Below the pieces are notes generated by a model. That model did no database searches. It saw only the letters and a program-made list of their open reading frames with translations, and was not told where the DNA came from. A stretch of 64,000 nt of DNA from Aurifilum marmelostoma (Eukaryota > Ascomycota > Sordariomycetes > Diaporthales > Cryphonectriaceae), in assembly GCA_027559495.1 (NCBI GenBank), contig JAMXSV010000004.1, forward strand, positions 3,399,001 to 3,463,000, in the 5' to 3' direction. Shown here piece by piece: positions 22,930 through 33,711 of this stretch. The translations under genes and the position numbers were made by a program. Position 1 is the first letter of the stretch; every line of letters begins with the position of its first letter.

Positions 22930-24453
22930 GGTTCAACTTGCTACTCGAGAACTGGTGATAGCCAATTACCGTGGATGAGGAGGTATGGCGGTAAAAGAAG
23001 ATCAGAGCAGGGGCCTGTACAAGGGCAAGACTGTCAGGAGTGCTATGCATGCAGAACCCAGAAAAAAGCAATGCCTTTGACTGAAAAGAGGATCAAAAAT
23101 CAAGAGACGGGCACCGGTCCCTTGTCAGAACAACAGTCAGTCAGTCAGTCAGCAAGCCAGGCAGTCAGGCCTGGGTTGAGGAGGTGCCTGCTGGTAGAGT
23201 CAAGGCCCAGATCAGGGTCCAACTGATTCACTGCTCCATCTGATAATCAGACTGCTTGGGTCTTCTCGATCAGAGAGCAACAAGAGCAGCGACATAGATA
23301 GTGACAGTTGAGTGTTCGGGGTGCCATCATGGTGATATTTTGCCACGTGCTGCCTAAGTAGATGGATGCCCAGTGCCCCTCCGTCCGGACCAATCCTCCC
23401 TCATACTCCTCCTCCTGACCTTTGGGGCAATAGACCAAATGCACGAACCATATCACCGATGCTGCAAGTTTAATCAAAGGTGGAGTTCCAGCCCCTGCAC
23501 TTTTCTCTATATAGATTGCGCCGATTTCCCGGATGGTTTCATTCATGCAAAGTAGATCCAACTTTTTGGCAGGGGTATATGTCCATGATGGCTGCAACTC
23601 TCAAAATGTTGAGGGCCTGTCATCGCAACCGAGCCGAGGTACAATTGCTACTAGAAGGTAGTGGACCAGATGAGAGGGGGGTTGGGGGGAGGGGGGATGC
23701 ACACGTACATGCTTACTATAATGGCACAAAATATCCCTATAAACAGCACAAAGGAGGAATGGTCTGCCTAGTAATAAATCATGGTATGAGTCTCGGCCGG
23801 CTGAATTACACAGCCTCACCACCTTGACTCCTCAGCTGACCCTACATAAGAGGGAATTTGGAGCTTTCTTTGCGTGCTCTGTTGCCATGGATTTCTCGAA
23901 AATGGAAGCCTTGAGACAAAAATGTTGTCATGAGCTTGTCCACTGCGGCGTAAATCTGGGGACTACCTAATGTGTTGATTAATTTTGGCGAAATTTACAG
24001 TAGTAGTATCGGCTACCCAAAATCAACAAGACACAATCTCCACTAGAAGCAGCGTTCTTAGCAAGAGTATCCTGCCTTTTGGTGCAAGATGGCTGAGGGA
24101 TGGAGGTGCCACAGTACTGCCTGGCATGATGAGGCCGAGCTGCCAGCTGTGACCAGACGCTGCCAGCTGTCAGCAAACTCATAGAAAACTCACTAACAGT
24201 AGCATGGCCAATGCCCGCGTGCTCATGATAAGCGCTATCTCCAGCCCACAACTGAGCCGTTTGGTAAAATGTGAAAGTGGGCCCCCCAAGCATTTGACAA
24301 CTTCCCCGACAGGATTTCTCGAACGCCCTCACAATTTTCCCATCCGCCCAACCCACCGCGCTCTTCCAGCAACCAGCACAAGCACCGCTGCCGACTCTCC
24401 TTCCTCAACCTCTTCAGTATTTCCCCAAGGAAGTCTCTTCAAAATCAGTCAAA
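22930..24453. promoter_or_regulatory. divergent intergenic region
   Basis: This is the upstream region of both the acyl-CoA synthetase (minus) and RPS19 (plus). A GTCA microsatellite of four units lies at about 23,135-23,150. A CT-rich stretch with AAC-rich leader precedes the RPS19 ATG. No other gene was found. Confidence 0.45.
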
Positions 24454-25387
24454 ATGGGTGGCGGTGTCTCTGTTCGCGATGTCGATGTAGGTCCCTCAAC
24501 TTTTCCAGCACACTGATCCACCTGTCTACGACCTCAGCAACGATTCCGTTACCTCAAGCAAAAACCGATGCTCGATCGCGCACCACTTGTGCCACGGCCC
24601 TTCGAACGGGAGATAATACACCCCTTCACGGTCGACCGGACGTAACACAATGGATGGGCATCGGGCATCGAGACAGCTGCTGGCGACAGCGAGAAAGATC
24701 ACACATCATCGTTGAGAGCAGGCGTGAGGGAGTCGAAAGACTTCTGAAGACGGAATAATTGCTAATTCGATGATGTCTCCGCATCAATTCAGGCGCACAA
24801 GTTCATCAACGCATACGCTGCTTTCCTGAAGCGCCAGGGCAAGCTGCCCATTCCCGGTACGTATCCAGACATATCTATCGAGCTGCCCACGCCTTTCTTT
24901 TCTTCTTTGTCACAGAGAAGCTGACGTGCATTCATCAATCAGGTTGGGTCGACACCGTCAAGACCGGTCCCGCCAAGGAGATGCCTCCTCAGGACCAGGA
25001 CTGGTTCTACATCCGCGCCGCCTCCGTCGCCCGCCACGTCTACATGCGCAAGACCGTTGGTGTCGGCCGCCTCCGCAAGGTTCACGGTACCGCCAAGAAC
25101 CGCGGCTCTCGCCCCTCCAAGCACGTCGATGCCTCTGGCTCCGTCGACCGCAAGGTCATGCAGTCCCTCGAGAAGATTGGTATCCTCGAGCAGGATGAGG
25201 AGAAGGGTGGCCGCCGCATCACCCAGGCTGGCCAGCGTGATCTGGACCGTAGGTTTTCCCCCATAAATTATCTCACCTAGCACGGGATTGTGTGTCTGTC
25301 GCCTAGCTTACTGACATTCATTCGTTCCTGTCTATAGGCATTGCCGCCCAGGCCGCTGCTGCCGACGAGGAGGAGGATGACGAGTAA
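24454..25387 (+). CDS. RPS19: 40S ribosomal protein S19 (eS19)
   Basis: Four exons, join(24454..24486,24793..24856,24943..25248,25338..25387), encode 150 residues, the normal size for eS19. Recognisable stretches are VSVRDVDAHKFINAYAAFLK, DWFYIRAASVARHVY and GRRITQAGQRDLDRIA. The acidic tail EEEDDE is a fungal feature. Introns carry donors GTAGGT, GTACGT and GTAGGT. Intron 1 is 306 nt, long for this window, and I looked for a snoRNA C/D box in it without success. eS19 sits in the head of the small subunit and is needed for 18S rRNA maturation. The gene converges with MDM10. Confidence 0.95.
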
Positions 25388-25833
25388 ACAAAGCCATCAG
25401 ATCATGGTGGCGTTGTGCAGGAACTTTCACGGGTTGGTCATAGGCGTCTAAAATGGATTCATTCGGGATCTGATCTCTGATCATGCTTTGTCCTCGGGTT
25501 TGGGAATATGATACCACGTCGATAATGATCCGTTGCTTCTATGTGCTGGTGAACCTCCATGCCACGACAGGAATTCATTTCCAGATAATCCTCGTGAACC
25601 AAAGCGCAGAAAGTAGCCTTGCGTGGCCAGAGATCCTTATAGACCACGTTCCCTCAAGCAGTTGGGTACCAGTGACCAAGAGCGTTCCAATTCCAGCACC
25701 TTGAACTCCAAAAACCCTTGATCTACCCCGATGCAGTGCAGTGTCGCCAGTACCTATGCTAATTCTCATAGAGGCGATGCCATGCAATTATTGTAAAAGT
25801 AGCTAGTAGCCCTCACAAATTTCTAGTCCAGAT
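25388..25833. other. convergent intergenic region
   Basis: This is the 3' space between RPS19 and MDM10. No further features were seen. Confidence 0.5.
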
Positions 25834-27426
25834 TCAAGAGGAGAACTGAACTGCTAGTCCAAGTCCTCTAAACGGTGCATCCAGCTTTTTCAAATCCACA
25901 TCCGTTCCCAGGCTGAAGAGCAGGGACTTGTAGCGGCCTTCGTACATGAGGCCTATCCTCAAATTTTGGTTGCAACGACACCTGAGCACACCGGCCGGGA
26001 ACTCGTCTTCCGGTCGTTCTCTTGAATTGTCGTCCATTTTTGCCATGGGGGAGCCCGCCGGCGCTCCTGCGTGGATGTCAGCTTCATCAGCATCCTCATC
26101 CAGCCTCCACTCCATCTTCGCCTGGAAGCTGCGCTCTCTCGGCTTCTTGGTTGGCGTTGTGCTCGTCACATTCACAAGCGACCCGTTCTTGGGGGTCCCT
26201 GTATCCGTCACAGCGGCGGCCTGGCCACCAGCGACCTCCACCGAGCTCACCAGCTCGTCACTGGGTACCTTCCCCACCTCCAGCTGCTCCTGACCGTCAT
26301 CCTTGCCTATGAAGGCAGGCAACGCCTCTCCCTCTGGGCTCGCCGCCCTCGGCCTCCTTTTTGTTCCACAGCTCCATGCCCACCGCCCAGTCACTCTCGT
26401 AGCTATACAGATTGAAGCCGAACTGCGACGCAAGGGTGCAGTCGCCCGCCATCACCGCATAGGTCGCGCTCATGTGGCCCAGGAGATTGAATGTCAGCGT
26501 CGCGGTCAGCGGTGTACCATGGTGTGTCGGAAGCGTCTGGAACCTGCCACCCAGGCTGAGCCCACCGCTCTTGTTCAATGTGCCATAGTAGATCTCTCCG
26601 CCTGCGCTGAAACGGCCGTTGATGCGCTCCTTGTCGCCACCAGAGGAGGCGTCGGTCACAGCTCCGCCGTTGTCTCGAAGGGTGGTGGAGGGCTGCGATG
26701 GCAATGATGACATGAGAGGGGATTGGTGTGATTCGAGGGCATCACTCGTCTGTGAAGACGCCGGGTTTGTCACGTTCCACAGGCCCCGAAGGCCAAGCAC
26801 ACCCCCGTCACTGGAGGCGAGCGTCTCAATTCCAAAGCGTCCTGCGGTGTCGTCCCACGATGCAAGGCCCAGCAGGGTCCCGCCGTGCCGCAGATTCTCC
26901 TGACTTACAGCCCTCAGCGCCAAGTTCACCTCGGGCGAGACCCTCGTGGAGAGCAGGGCTTCCAGGCGGGACTGTGGCAGATACAGCCTCCCGTAGACCA
27001 GGCTGTGCCCAACGGCATGGCGGATTGCGTGGGTGGACAGGGACCGGTAACACCTGAGCAGGTTGGGCAGGGGGATCCTGTCCGAGCTGGAGACGGTGTC
27101 AGGGCTGAGGGGGTGGGTGGAGTACAGATAGGAGATCCAGCCGTCCTTGATGCCGATACTGTAGCTGGTGCCGAACTTGGGGCGTACGAAAGATGAGAGG
27201 GTGATGCGGGAGCCAGTGGGGGTGTGGAAGCCCAGGAGGGAGCGAGCTGTAAGATCAAGATTGGAGTACTGGGTGATGCTGTCAGCTGGAAATCTACTGC
27301 ATGATGACACAAGTACATAAAATGAGAACAAGGGAGAGAGGACAAGAGGCTCACGCTGTTGTCATATGTGTTACCTCCACTGGATGCGACAAAGGCCTCC
27401 TGGAGGTAGTCGAGGAAGTCACGCAT
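25834..27426 (-). CDS. MDM10: Mdm10, ERMES/SAM-complex mitochondrial outer-membrane beta-barrel, frame broken
   Basis: Exon 1 (27355..27426) reads MRDFLDYLQEAFVASSGGN and joins exon 2 (25834..27268) through an 86-nt intron (GTGAGC donor, CTGAC branch) to give NTYDNSYSNLD, as in fungal Mdm10. Barrel strands follow, such as ITLSSF and ISYLYSTHPLS, then SLGGRFQTLP and SDWAVGMELW. After GMELWNKKEAEGG the frame runs into a stop at 26287-26289, while the clear Mdm10 C-terminus (LRIGLMYEGRYKSLLFSLG, ending LAVQFSS) continues in another frame. One surplus base near 26,320-26,345 would unite them into about 501 residues. Mdm10 tethers ER to mitochondria in ERMES and helps SAM assemble outer-membrane proteins. 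A short intron with a poor GTTGCC donor is a weaker explanation. Confidence 0.85.
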
Positions 27427-27917
27427 GGCGGCCACTTCTCTTCAGTATATCTGCATTGGGAAGGTGTAGGTTCGAGGTCCTACTGAGAATGAGAGGTGAG
27501 GCAGGTGTCCAACTTGGCCAGGTCAGGCATACATCCTGATATGAAAACTTCTCATGTGGGGCAAGAGACCATGAGGCTGTGAAGAATAAAGAAAAGAGTA
27601 ACAATTTTGTCTATTGTTGTATTCTGAAGGTGTATGTGGCAGTACTGCTGTTAGTGAGCCTGTTCCAAGGGAAAGCTCCTGTAGCAGCTGTCAACCCTAA
27701 CCCTGATGGACATCCATTCTGTAGCCTCCGCGGAGAAAAGAAGAGAAAAAGAAAAGAAGAAAAAAAGGGAGGAAGGAAAAAAAAGACCACCGAAAAAAAA
27801 AACAAGAAAAAGAAGAGGACAGTTTGGGAGGATCTGAGCCTGCACCCTGCATCTCATCTTCTTCTCACACTCTCCTCAAACCGCCTGCCTGCTCTGTGAC
27901 AGACGGCGTGTTCTGCG
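27427..27917. other. intergenic region upstream of MDM10
   Basis: This holds the MDM10 upstream side and the 3' flank of the deaminase gene. A purine-rich A/G stretch lies at about 27,733-27,820. The 12-mer AACCCTAACCCT (two telomere-type units) lies at 27,693-27,704, on the promoter side of MDM10. Confidence 0.5.
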
Positions 27918-29679
27918 TCACCGGGCTGCTCTCTTCTTTATGGACTGTGGCGTGAGCAGTCCTCCGTATTTCTGTAGAATCAAGCCGGCATAACCTTTGG
28001 CCTTTGACTGAGCACTGCCGAGTATGGATGGATCTACAAGCTGTGGAGAGCCCTTCTTGAGATGATTTGACGAGATGAGATGCCGGTGCGGGCGTTTCCG
28101 TCTCTTCGATGGCGTAGAGATGCTTGAATCTGGCCCTGATACCGAACTGCCGTTGCCAGAGCTATGCTTACCACTCATGTCGGCTTCAGTTTCTTCTGAA
28201 GGGATGCTGGCCACTTCATCTCTGATCATACCACGAGTGTCGGCTGATAGAGGCCTCAATCCTTCTCTTCGCCCGGCCACGTACCAGTCTGTGGATTGAC
28301 AGCCTATGTGCAGGCCAGCTCTCTGATGCAGTGTATCCAAGAACTGAGGATTGACAAAGTTTAAATCAACCTCAGATTCAAAAAGGAGAGGAATAGAAGA
28401 ACTGGCAGCATACCTTCTGGCAGTTGAAACATGGTTCATGCTAAGCAATCATGTTATCAGCTACTGTTACTTATGTCATCCGAGCCTGCTCTGTGAGAGA
28501 GAAACAAGGGCTGTTCTTACATCCATCTCGATGGTGCAGTCTCGTAAGTTCGCTGGCAGCTCCTGAGCTCGGCTCTTGAGCTGTTCGAGACTACCTGGTG
28601 TGATTTCAGATATTCCGAAGAAGGCAGCCGCCTCTTGCAGAATACACAAGGCAACATGCTTCTCCGCGTGAGACGAATAATAAAAACCGCGATTCTCAGG
28701 GTCACCGTATGCCTGTGCTCTGATCAGCTTGTTTCATGCCTGAGATGTGCAGTCCCCTTGGTAATTACCGAGTCCAGTGGGTAACCTGGGAGTTCGAATC
28801 CGAGAACACTGCAGCTGTGGCGGACCGCAGCCGAGGAAGTGCTATTATCGAGAACCTTGCTGATATTTACAGCCTGTGTAGCTTGTGACCCTGCCCACTG
28901 TTCAAACATTACGGTCAGTAATGCATGCTTTCTTCTGCAAATTTACCGGAGATGAGTGGCATGTCTACTTGCCCCAGAAACAGCTAACGCCTCAAAGCCT
29001 TTCTCATCCTTCCTCCAGATGGCTGTGGACTTGTTCTGCATTTGCATATCAAGATCAACGCTGGCCAGAACCTTGACCTCGCAAATCTCAAGTCGCTTCT
29101 CTCTTCTCAAAAAGACCGTTCGAGAGTCGGATGAGTCACGTTGGTCACGTCCCGCTGCCAGGATTTTCTTCCTTTTTCCATATCGGTATCGGCAATTCTT
29201 CTGGTCTCTCATGTGCCTTTTCAGAATGAGGGAGATGTACTTCTTGCCAGAATGGCTGGGTGGTCCTCTGGCAAACCTTCGGTACTCGTCCAGGATTGAG
29301 TCCCCAGAGGCCCCAGTCTTGAGGTAATCGAACATGGAGCGGCCTTGGTCGTCCGTCTTGTGGATGGACGCATTCTTGGAGTAGAGGATGGCTAAGTTGT
29401 ATCAACCTAGTTAGCAATGTCACATTTTGGTGCGGATCAAACGCTGAGGATCCCACCAAATAATGCCGCGGAGCCAAGCATGCCACTTAGCATCAGGGCC
29501 GTCGCGCCCCTGGAAGTTCGTTGATCGACCCCAATCTCCTGCTCTGAAAGTATGTCCAAGACCTGCCTGCGGTTGTTTTGCAGGACGGCCAAATGTAAAG
29601 GATTGAGGCCGAGTTCCGTTTGTTTGATGGCAGAGACGCTGCTGCTGTCTGAAATGCTGTTGGCCACGGGGATTGACAT
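27918..29679 (-). CDS. ankyrin repeat - nucleic-acid/nucleotide deaminase fusion protein
   Basis: Six exons, complement(join(27918..28343,28414..28440,28521..28712,28769..28890,28969..29391,29457..29679)), encode 470 residues. Ankyrin-like repeats occupy about residues 24-100 (NPLHLAVLQNNRRQVLDIL; RGATALMLSG). A charged middle part follows. The deaminase-type zinc site is H271-A-E273 in SSHAEKHVALCILQEAA, and P323-C324-x-x-C327 in HEPCFNCQKFLDTLHQ; the glutamate after His would be the proton shuttle. Exon 5 is only 27 nt and carries the whole PCxxC motif. A basic KRRKRPHRH patch near the C-terminus may be a nuclear signal. Ankyrin-fused deaminases related to the DYW type have been described in ascomycetes; the substrate is unknown. 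The exon 2/3 join is the least certain. Confidence 0.75.
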
Positions 29680-30459
29680 CTTGACGGGGAGGTTGACGGG
29701 GAGGTGAGGGTATCTTCAGAAGGGGAGAATCCGTGTCGAGGAAATGATAGAACCAGCTGAAAGTTCGGAATAACCTGACATTAGGAACACCTTCTGCTAA
29801 GGTATCAGCACATTGTTGACCAGCTGAGGCATGCAGCTGCAGCCTTAGGAGTAGTGTGACGAGAAGAAAATATGAGTGGCGGTGGGGAGGGCAAGCGCGT
29901 ACATGGTATTGGGGGGAAGTGATGCTGAAAACTGGGTTGGATGGTTAAGGGCGCCAGGGTTTGGCAAAGAAGAGACACAGAAAGGAGAGGAGGGTGAAAA
30001 GACAGAAAACGAGAGGGAAAGGAAAGGAGGGAAAGAAGAGGGAAGGGACAGAAGAAGAGGACAAGAGTAGATGGAAGGGGGAGGCGCCCGATTCTGATCT
30101 TTGAAAATCACGCCAGGACTGGTGTGTGATCACTGTTCTTCCATCTCGCCCTTTTGGCTCCCTTTTGCATCTCTCACCTTGAACCCCTCTTCTTCCCCGG
30201 AATCACTATCTCTTAAGCAGCCCTAGTCTCAGAATACGACCAAAGGAGAGCTCGAGAATTGATATACTTCGCTCAGCCTTCGTCAGATGAGTCTCTCGCA
30301 GAGGTGCAGAATAGGAAGTCGTTCACAGGCTCAGCAACCCAAAGTGAGGATGATATAGGACAGAAGACTAAGTATTGTCGAGACTTATGGGTGTACACAT
30401 ATATACATTTTTCTTCCCGCCGAACCGATCCCTCTCGAGCAGTAGTAAGGACTTGATGT
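29680..30459. other. intergenic region
   Basis: This is the upstream side of the deaminase gene and the 3' flank of the next gene. A purine-rich tract lies at about 29,968-30,080. No gene was found. Confidence 0.5.
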
Positions 30460-31578
30460 TCACTGGACCTTGCCTCTGGCATCCACAGCCCAGATCTCCT
30501 CAATGACACCCTTGCGGTACGCATAATAGACATCGTGAAGGTTGATGGTGGGATCAATATGACTCGGGACCATCTCGATCCGATCGCCCACCTTGAGTCC
30601 GAGACCATCATCCTCCCACGCCAGCGAGCCGTGCTCGTCACCCAGCACACCATAGATATAGCCAGGATCCTTGGGCTCCGCCAGCCCGCTGTCCGTGGTC
30701 AGCGACTTAAGCCCCGCGTCGATAGTCACAATCTTGGGCCCCTGCCGGCTGATGACCGTCGACAAGATGGTCAGGCTGTTGGAGTAGAAAGTTCCCACCG
30801 CATTTCGATAGTCTGTGTCCATGAACAGGAATGAGCCAGGCTGCACCTCGGTCACACCAGGCACGGTGACGCAGAACTCGGCGGTGCCGGTCCCGCCGGT
30901 CGTGACCACCTCAATGTTGTGCCCTTGCCGCCGCAGGTCCTCCGCCGTGGACGTCAGCACGGCCATGGACTCGAGGCACATCTTTCTTCTCTCCTCCAGC
31001 CCGTGCACGTGCTGGATGTGGCCCTCGTACCCTTGCACGCCGACGAGCCGCAGGTGCTTCAGCCCCGCGACGTGCCTCGCCAGCTCCCTCGCCGGCTCGC
31101 CTGGCTGCACACCCGTGCGGTGCAGGCCGACGTCCAGATCCACCAGCGTCGTCAGCCTCTCTTCCTCCTTGGACGGGTCGAACCCCGCCTCACCCAGCGC
31201 CTCGTCGATGGCGCTTGCCGCATCAGCGTCGTCCACCACGATCCGCAGTGCCCGGTGGCCCCTGAACAGCTCGACAAGCCGCCGCACCTTGGCGGGCCCA
31301 ACAATCACGCAGGTGATGAGCAGGTCGTCGAAACCCTTGGCGCAGATGACCTCGGCCTCGGAGAGCTTGGCCACGCAGCCGCCTCTGGCGCCGGCCTGGT
31401 TGAGGCGGCGGGCGAGGGCGGCAGACTTGGTGGTCTTGAGATGGGGTCTGATGTTGACGCCTGTGGGAACGAGCTGCGACATGAGCTTATTGATGTTGGA
31501 TTCCATGAGATCCAGGTCGACGATCATGGACGGCGTGTCGAGAGAGGCGATGGTGTCGCCTATTTTGGGTGCGTACAT
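30460..31578 (-). CDS. PLP-dependent D-threonine aldolase-type enzyme (DSD1-like fold)
   Basis: A single exon encodes 372 residues. The N-terminal alanine-racemase-like barrel has the PLP lysine K48 in RPHLKTTKS. Further barrel parts are LVDLDVGLHRTGV and LVGVQGYEGHIQ, and TTGGTGT is the likely phosphate-binding loop. The C-terminal beta domain contains PSHIDPTINLHD, where H340 and D342 form a metal-binding H-x-D pair typical of D-threonine aldolases. D-serine dehydratases of the same fold usually have His and Cys there. The expected reaction is cleavage of D-threonine or a related D-3-hydroxy amino acid to glycine and an aldehyde, with PLP and a divalent metal. The substrate is inferred from that pair only. 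Confidence 0.85.
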   Translation of the reverse strand: MYAPKIGDTIASLDTPSMIVDLDLMESNINKLMSQLVPTGVNIRPHLKTTKSAALARRLNQAGARGGCVAKLSEAEVICAKGFDDLLITCVIVGPAKVRRLVELFRGHRALRIVVDDADAASAIDEALGEAGFDPSKEEERLTTLVDLDVGLHRTGVQPGEPARELARHVAGLKHLRLVGVQGYEGHIQHVHGLEERRKMCLESMAVLTSTAEDLRRQGHNIEVVTTGGTGTAEFCVTVPGVTEVQPGSFLFMDTDYRNAVGTFYSNSLTILSTVISRQGPKIVTIDAGLKSLTTDSGLAEPKDPGYIYGVLGDEHGSLAWEDDGLGLKVGDRIEMVPSHIDPTINLHDVYYAYRKGVIEEIWAVDARGKVQ

Positions 31579-32165
31579 CCTGGGCGGCGTTACGCAGTCA
31601 GAACGGGTTCGCTTGCTTGTTGGTTGGTTCTTTCTTCCTGTAACAACTACACGGAATTATGGACAAGAGACGATGTATGTATCTTGTTCAGAAGATGCAT
31701 CAAATTAGAAAGAAGTTTGAGGAGGAGGACTTAACAAAATAGGTCAATGCGGGCAGGCATTCCTCCGTCATCGGCTTGCAATCAGCAATCCCGGCAGCCA
31801 AAACCTGAACATTGGGTTCCGGTATTAGTTGTGATCCGGCTTCTATCTGTGCGGACCGCCCATGGGTTCGCCGTCTAGTCTGGTCCGGACTACCGGGGCG
31901 CCAAGGCCTCTAGAAGCCCTTTCGTGTTCATGTATACAGAGATAAGGCGATTGATTAATATGCGCTACACGTTTAACCAATGGGTCCTGGGCATTACATT
32001 CGGTTTACTTGTTTCCCTCGTGAGCAAGCAATGCCGCCCACAGTTCTTGCTCAAGGAACAACAGAGAAAGAGGGGTAAGGAATCTCTCAACGCCGCGTAG
32101 AGCCTGGAATTGTGCTATGCTGAGGCGAATTTAGACCTCAGGACTGGCTGTCCCCCTGATCGCTC
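31579..32165. other. intergenic region
   Basis: This is the upstream region of the aldolase gene and the 3' flank of the lactonase-like gene. Nothing specific was seen. Confidence 0.5.
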
Positions 32166-33711
32166 TCAAACCTCCATTACAAATTGTGGCCCAAAATTGG
32201 GCTCACCAAACTTGTCCCGTGCGATCCTGGCAAGAGGCTTCTCCGCCAGGCTGCCCGTCTTTCTGTCCTTGGCGAAAGCCAACAGCCCATCCTCGCCATC
32301 TTGATTCGTAGAGAAAAGGATGTCGTTGTCCTTGGAGAGTGAAAACATGCGCGGGAGCACGCCGCGAGAGCTGATCTGGTCCACAAACCTGAGGGGGGCC
32401 CCGTCCCTGCTGCTATCGATCGAGAAGTGTGATATGTTGTCTGTGGAGTCGCCAGTGAGGCGGTTCGAGACGTAAAGATTCTTGTTGTCGGCATCAATGG
32501 CAAGCTCACCAGCCGAGGCGGTCACGGGATTGGCCGGCGGGAACTCGTCGCCAAAGGTGCTCAAGGACTGGACCTCGTGGAAGCAGAGGCTGTTACCGGT
32601 GTACTCTAGCTCGAAGACCTTGATCAGGTTGGTTATTTCGCAGGCTATGAAGAAGTGCGTCGCCTTCTCGTTTCTGCCGAGGGGGAAAAAAGAGCCGTGC
32701 CTGGGTCCAGAGCCGGAAGGATCGATGCGGATACGATTCTGGATTTCAAACCCCTTGGTGTCGATCACGAGCAGCGCATCTGTGCCCAGGTCGGGGACAA
32801 CAAAAAACTCCCCGGTGGGATCAAGAAGGGCCTGATGGGGGTGGGGGCTGTCCTGTCGGCCGGCGACAGGGCCAGGGTCGCCACCGGCGGTGATCTGTTT
32901 CCTGAGCTTCATGGTGCCGTCCTTCTCGTCAAGATCCCACACGTCAATCTGACCTTCACCAAACGCAGCCCCGACCATGACGGACCTATCCTTGTTGAAC
33001 TGCAACGAGACGACCCCAGACGATCCTATGGCATTCTGGACCAGCTCGAGGGTGTTGGTGTCGCGGTCAAACTGGGCGGACATGTCAGCTATCCACCTCT
33101 GTATGGTCGGTTTTTTGGGCATGAGTGATGCAAGGGGCTTACGCTGAAGAGTCTAGTCGTGTTGCTGTTCTCGTCCACAGCATACAGAAGGTTCGGGTCT
33201 TTGAATAAGAGCCAGTTGGCAGACGTCCCGGCGATAGTGTGGTGGGCCACGATGTCGAAATTCTCGCCGTCGAAGTCCGCCACGCCAATCATGCCTGTAG
33301 GGCCACCTCCGATGAGGATCTTCTTTACATCGACATCAATGTCAGCTCTCCTGTTCCCACAAGCGTCCTCCTCTCTAGCAGCCGCAATTTCTGCGGCGGC
33401 GGAGGACACCAAACAGTAAAGGCCAAAGGGGGAGGAGGGGGCAGATGTTGTTGTAATCTTTTGAGTCGTATGTGAAGAGCATCACCACGTACTGCGGAGC
33501 GTAGAGGGGGCTGATGTCGAATTACACCAGACGAGGAAGAGGAGGGTCGACTTTCGAGTTGCATACAAAGAATCTACACAGGCACTGCCATCGCTCACTG
33601 TCAGAACATCTAGCCACTCACCCTGTTCTGGGCCCGAGTTTCCTGCGGAATGCCGTGGCCCTCCTGCTCATGACTATGGGAACCCATTGCGGGCGATGAA
33701 TCGATGGCCAT
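32166..33711 (-). CDS. lactonase-like seven-bladed beta-propeller protein, 5' end tentative
   Basis: The main exons complement(32166..33071) and complement(33143..33457) are well supported. The 71-nt intron (GTAAGC donor, GCTGAC branch) joins TRLFS to FDRDTNTLEL. Sequence features are KKILIGGGPTGMIGVADFDG, DPNLLYAVDENSNTTRLFS, DSPHPHQALLDPTGEFFVVP and NLYVSNRL, as in the 6-phosphogluconolactonase/YbhE-like propeller family. No ATG opens the first of these exons. A candidate first exon, 33622..33711 (ATG 33711, 30 codons, donor GTGAGT, phase 0), joins it through a 164-nt intron ending CAAAAG and gives 436 residues. That N-terminus is hydrophilic, although a signal-like stretch FGLYCLVSSAAAEIAAA follows it. 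The substrate is unknown. Confidence 0.75.

Noticed and set aside
24487..24792. snoRNA hosted in the long first intron of RPS19
   Set aside because: No proper C box (RTGATGA) and D box (CTGA) pair with terminal stem was found; CGATGATG near the 3' end does not fit.
27693..27704. AACCCTAACCCT, and TAGGGTTAGGGT at 44,675-44,686, as interstitial telomere repeats
   Set aside because: Each has only two units, which can occur by chance and does not show a former chromosome end.
28790..28802. GTTCGAATCC resembling a tRNA T-loop (also near 36,840)
   Set aside because: No acceptor stem, D-loop or anticodon arm can be folded around either site; the first lies in a coding exon.
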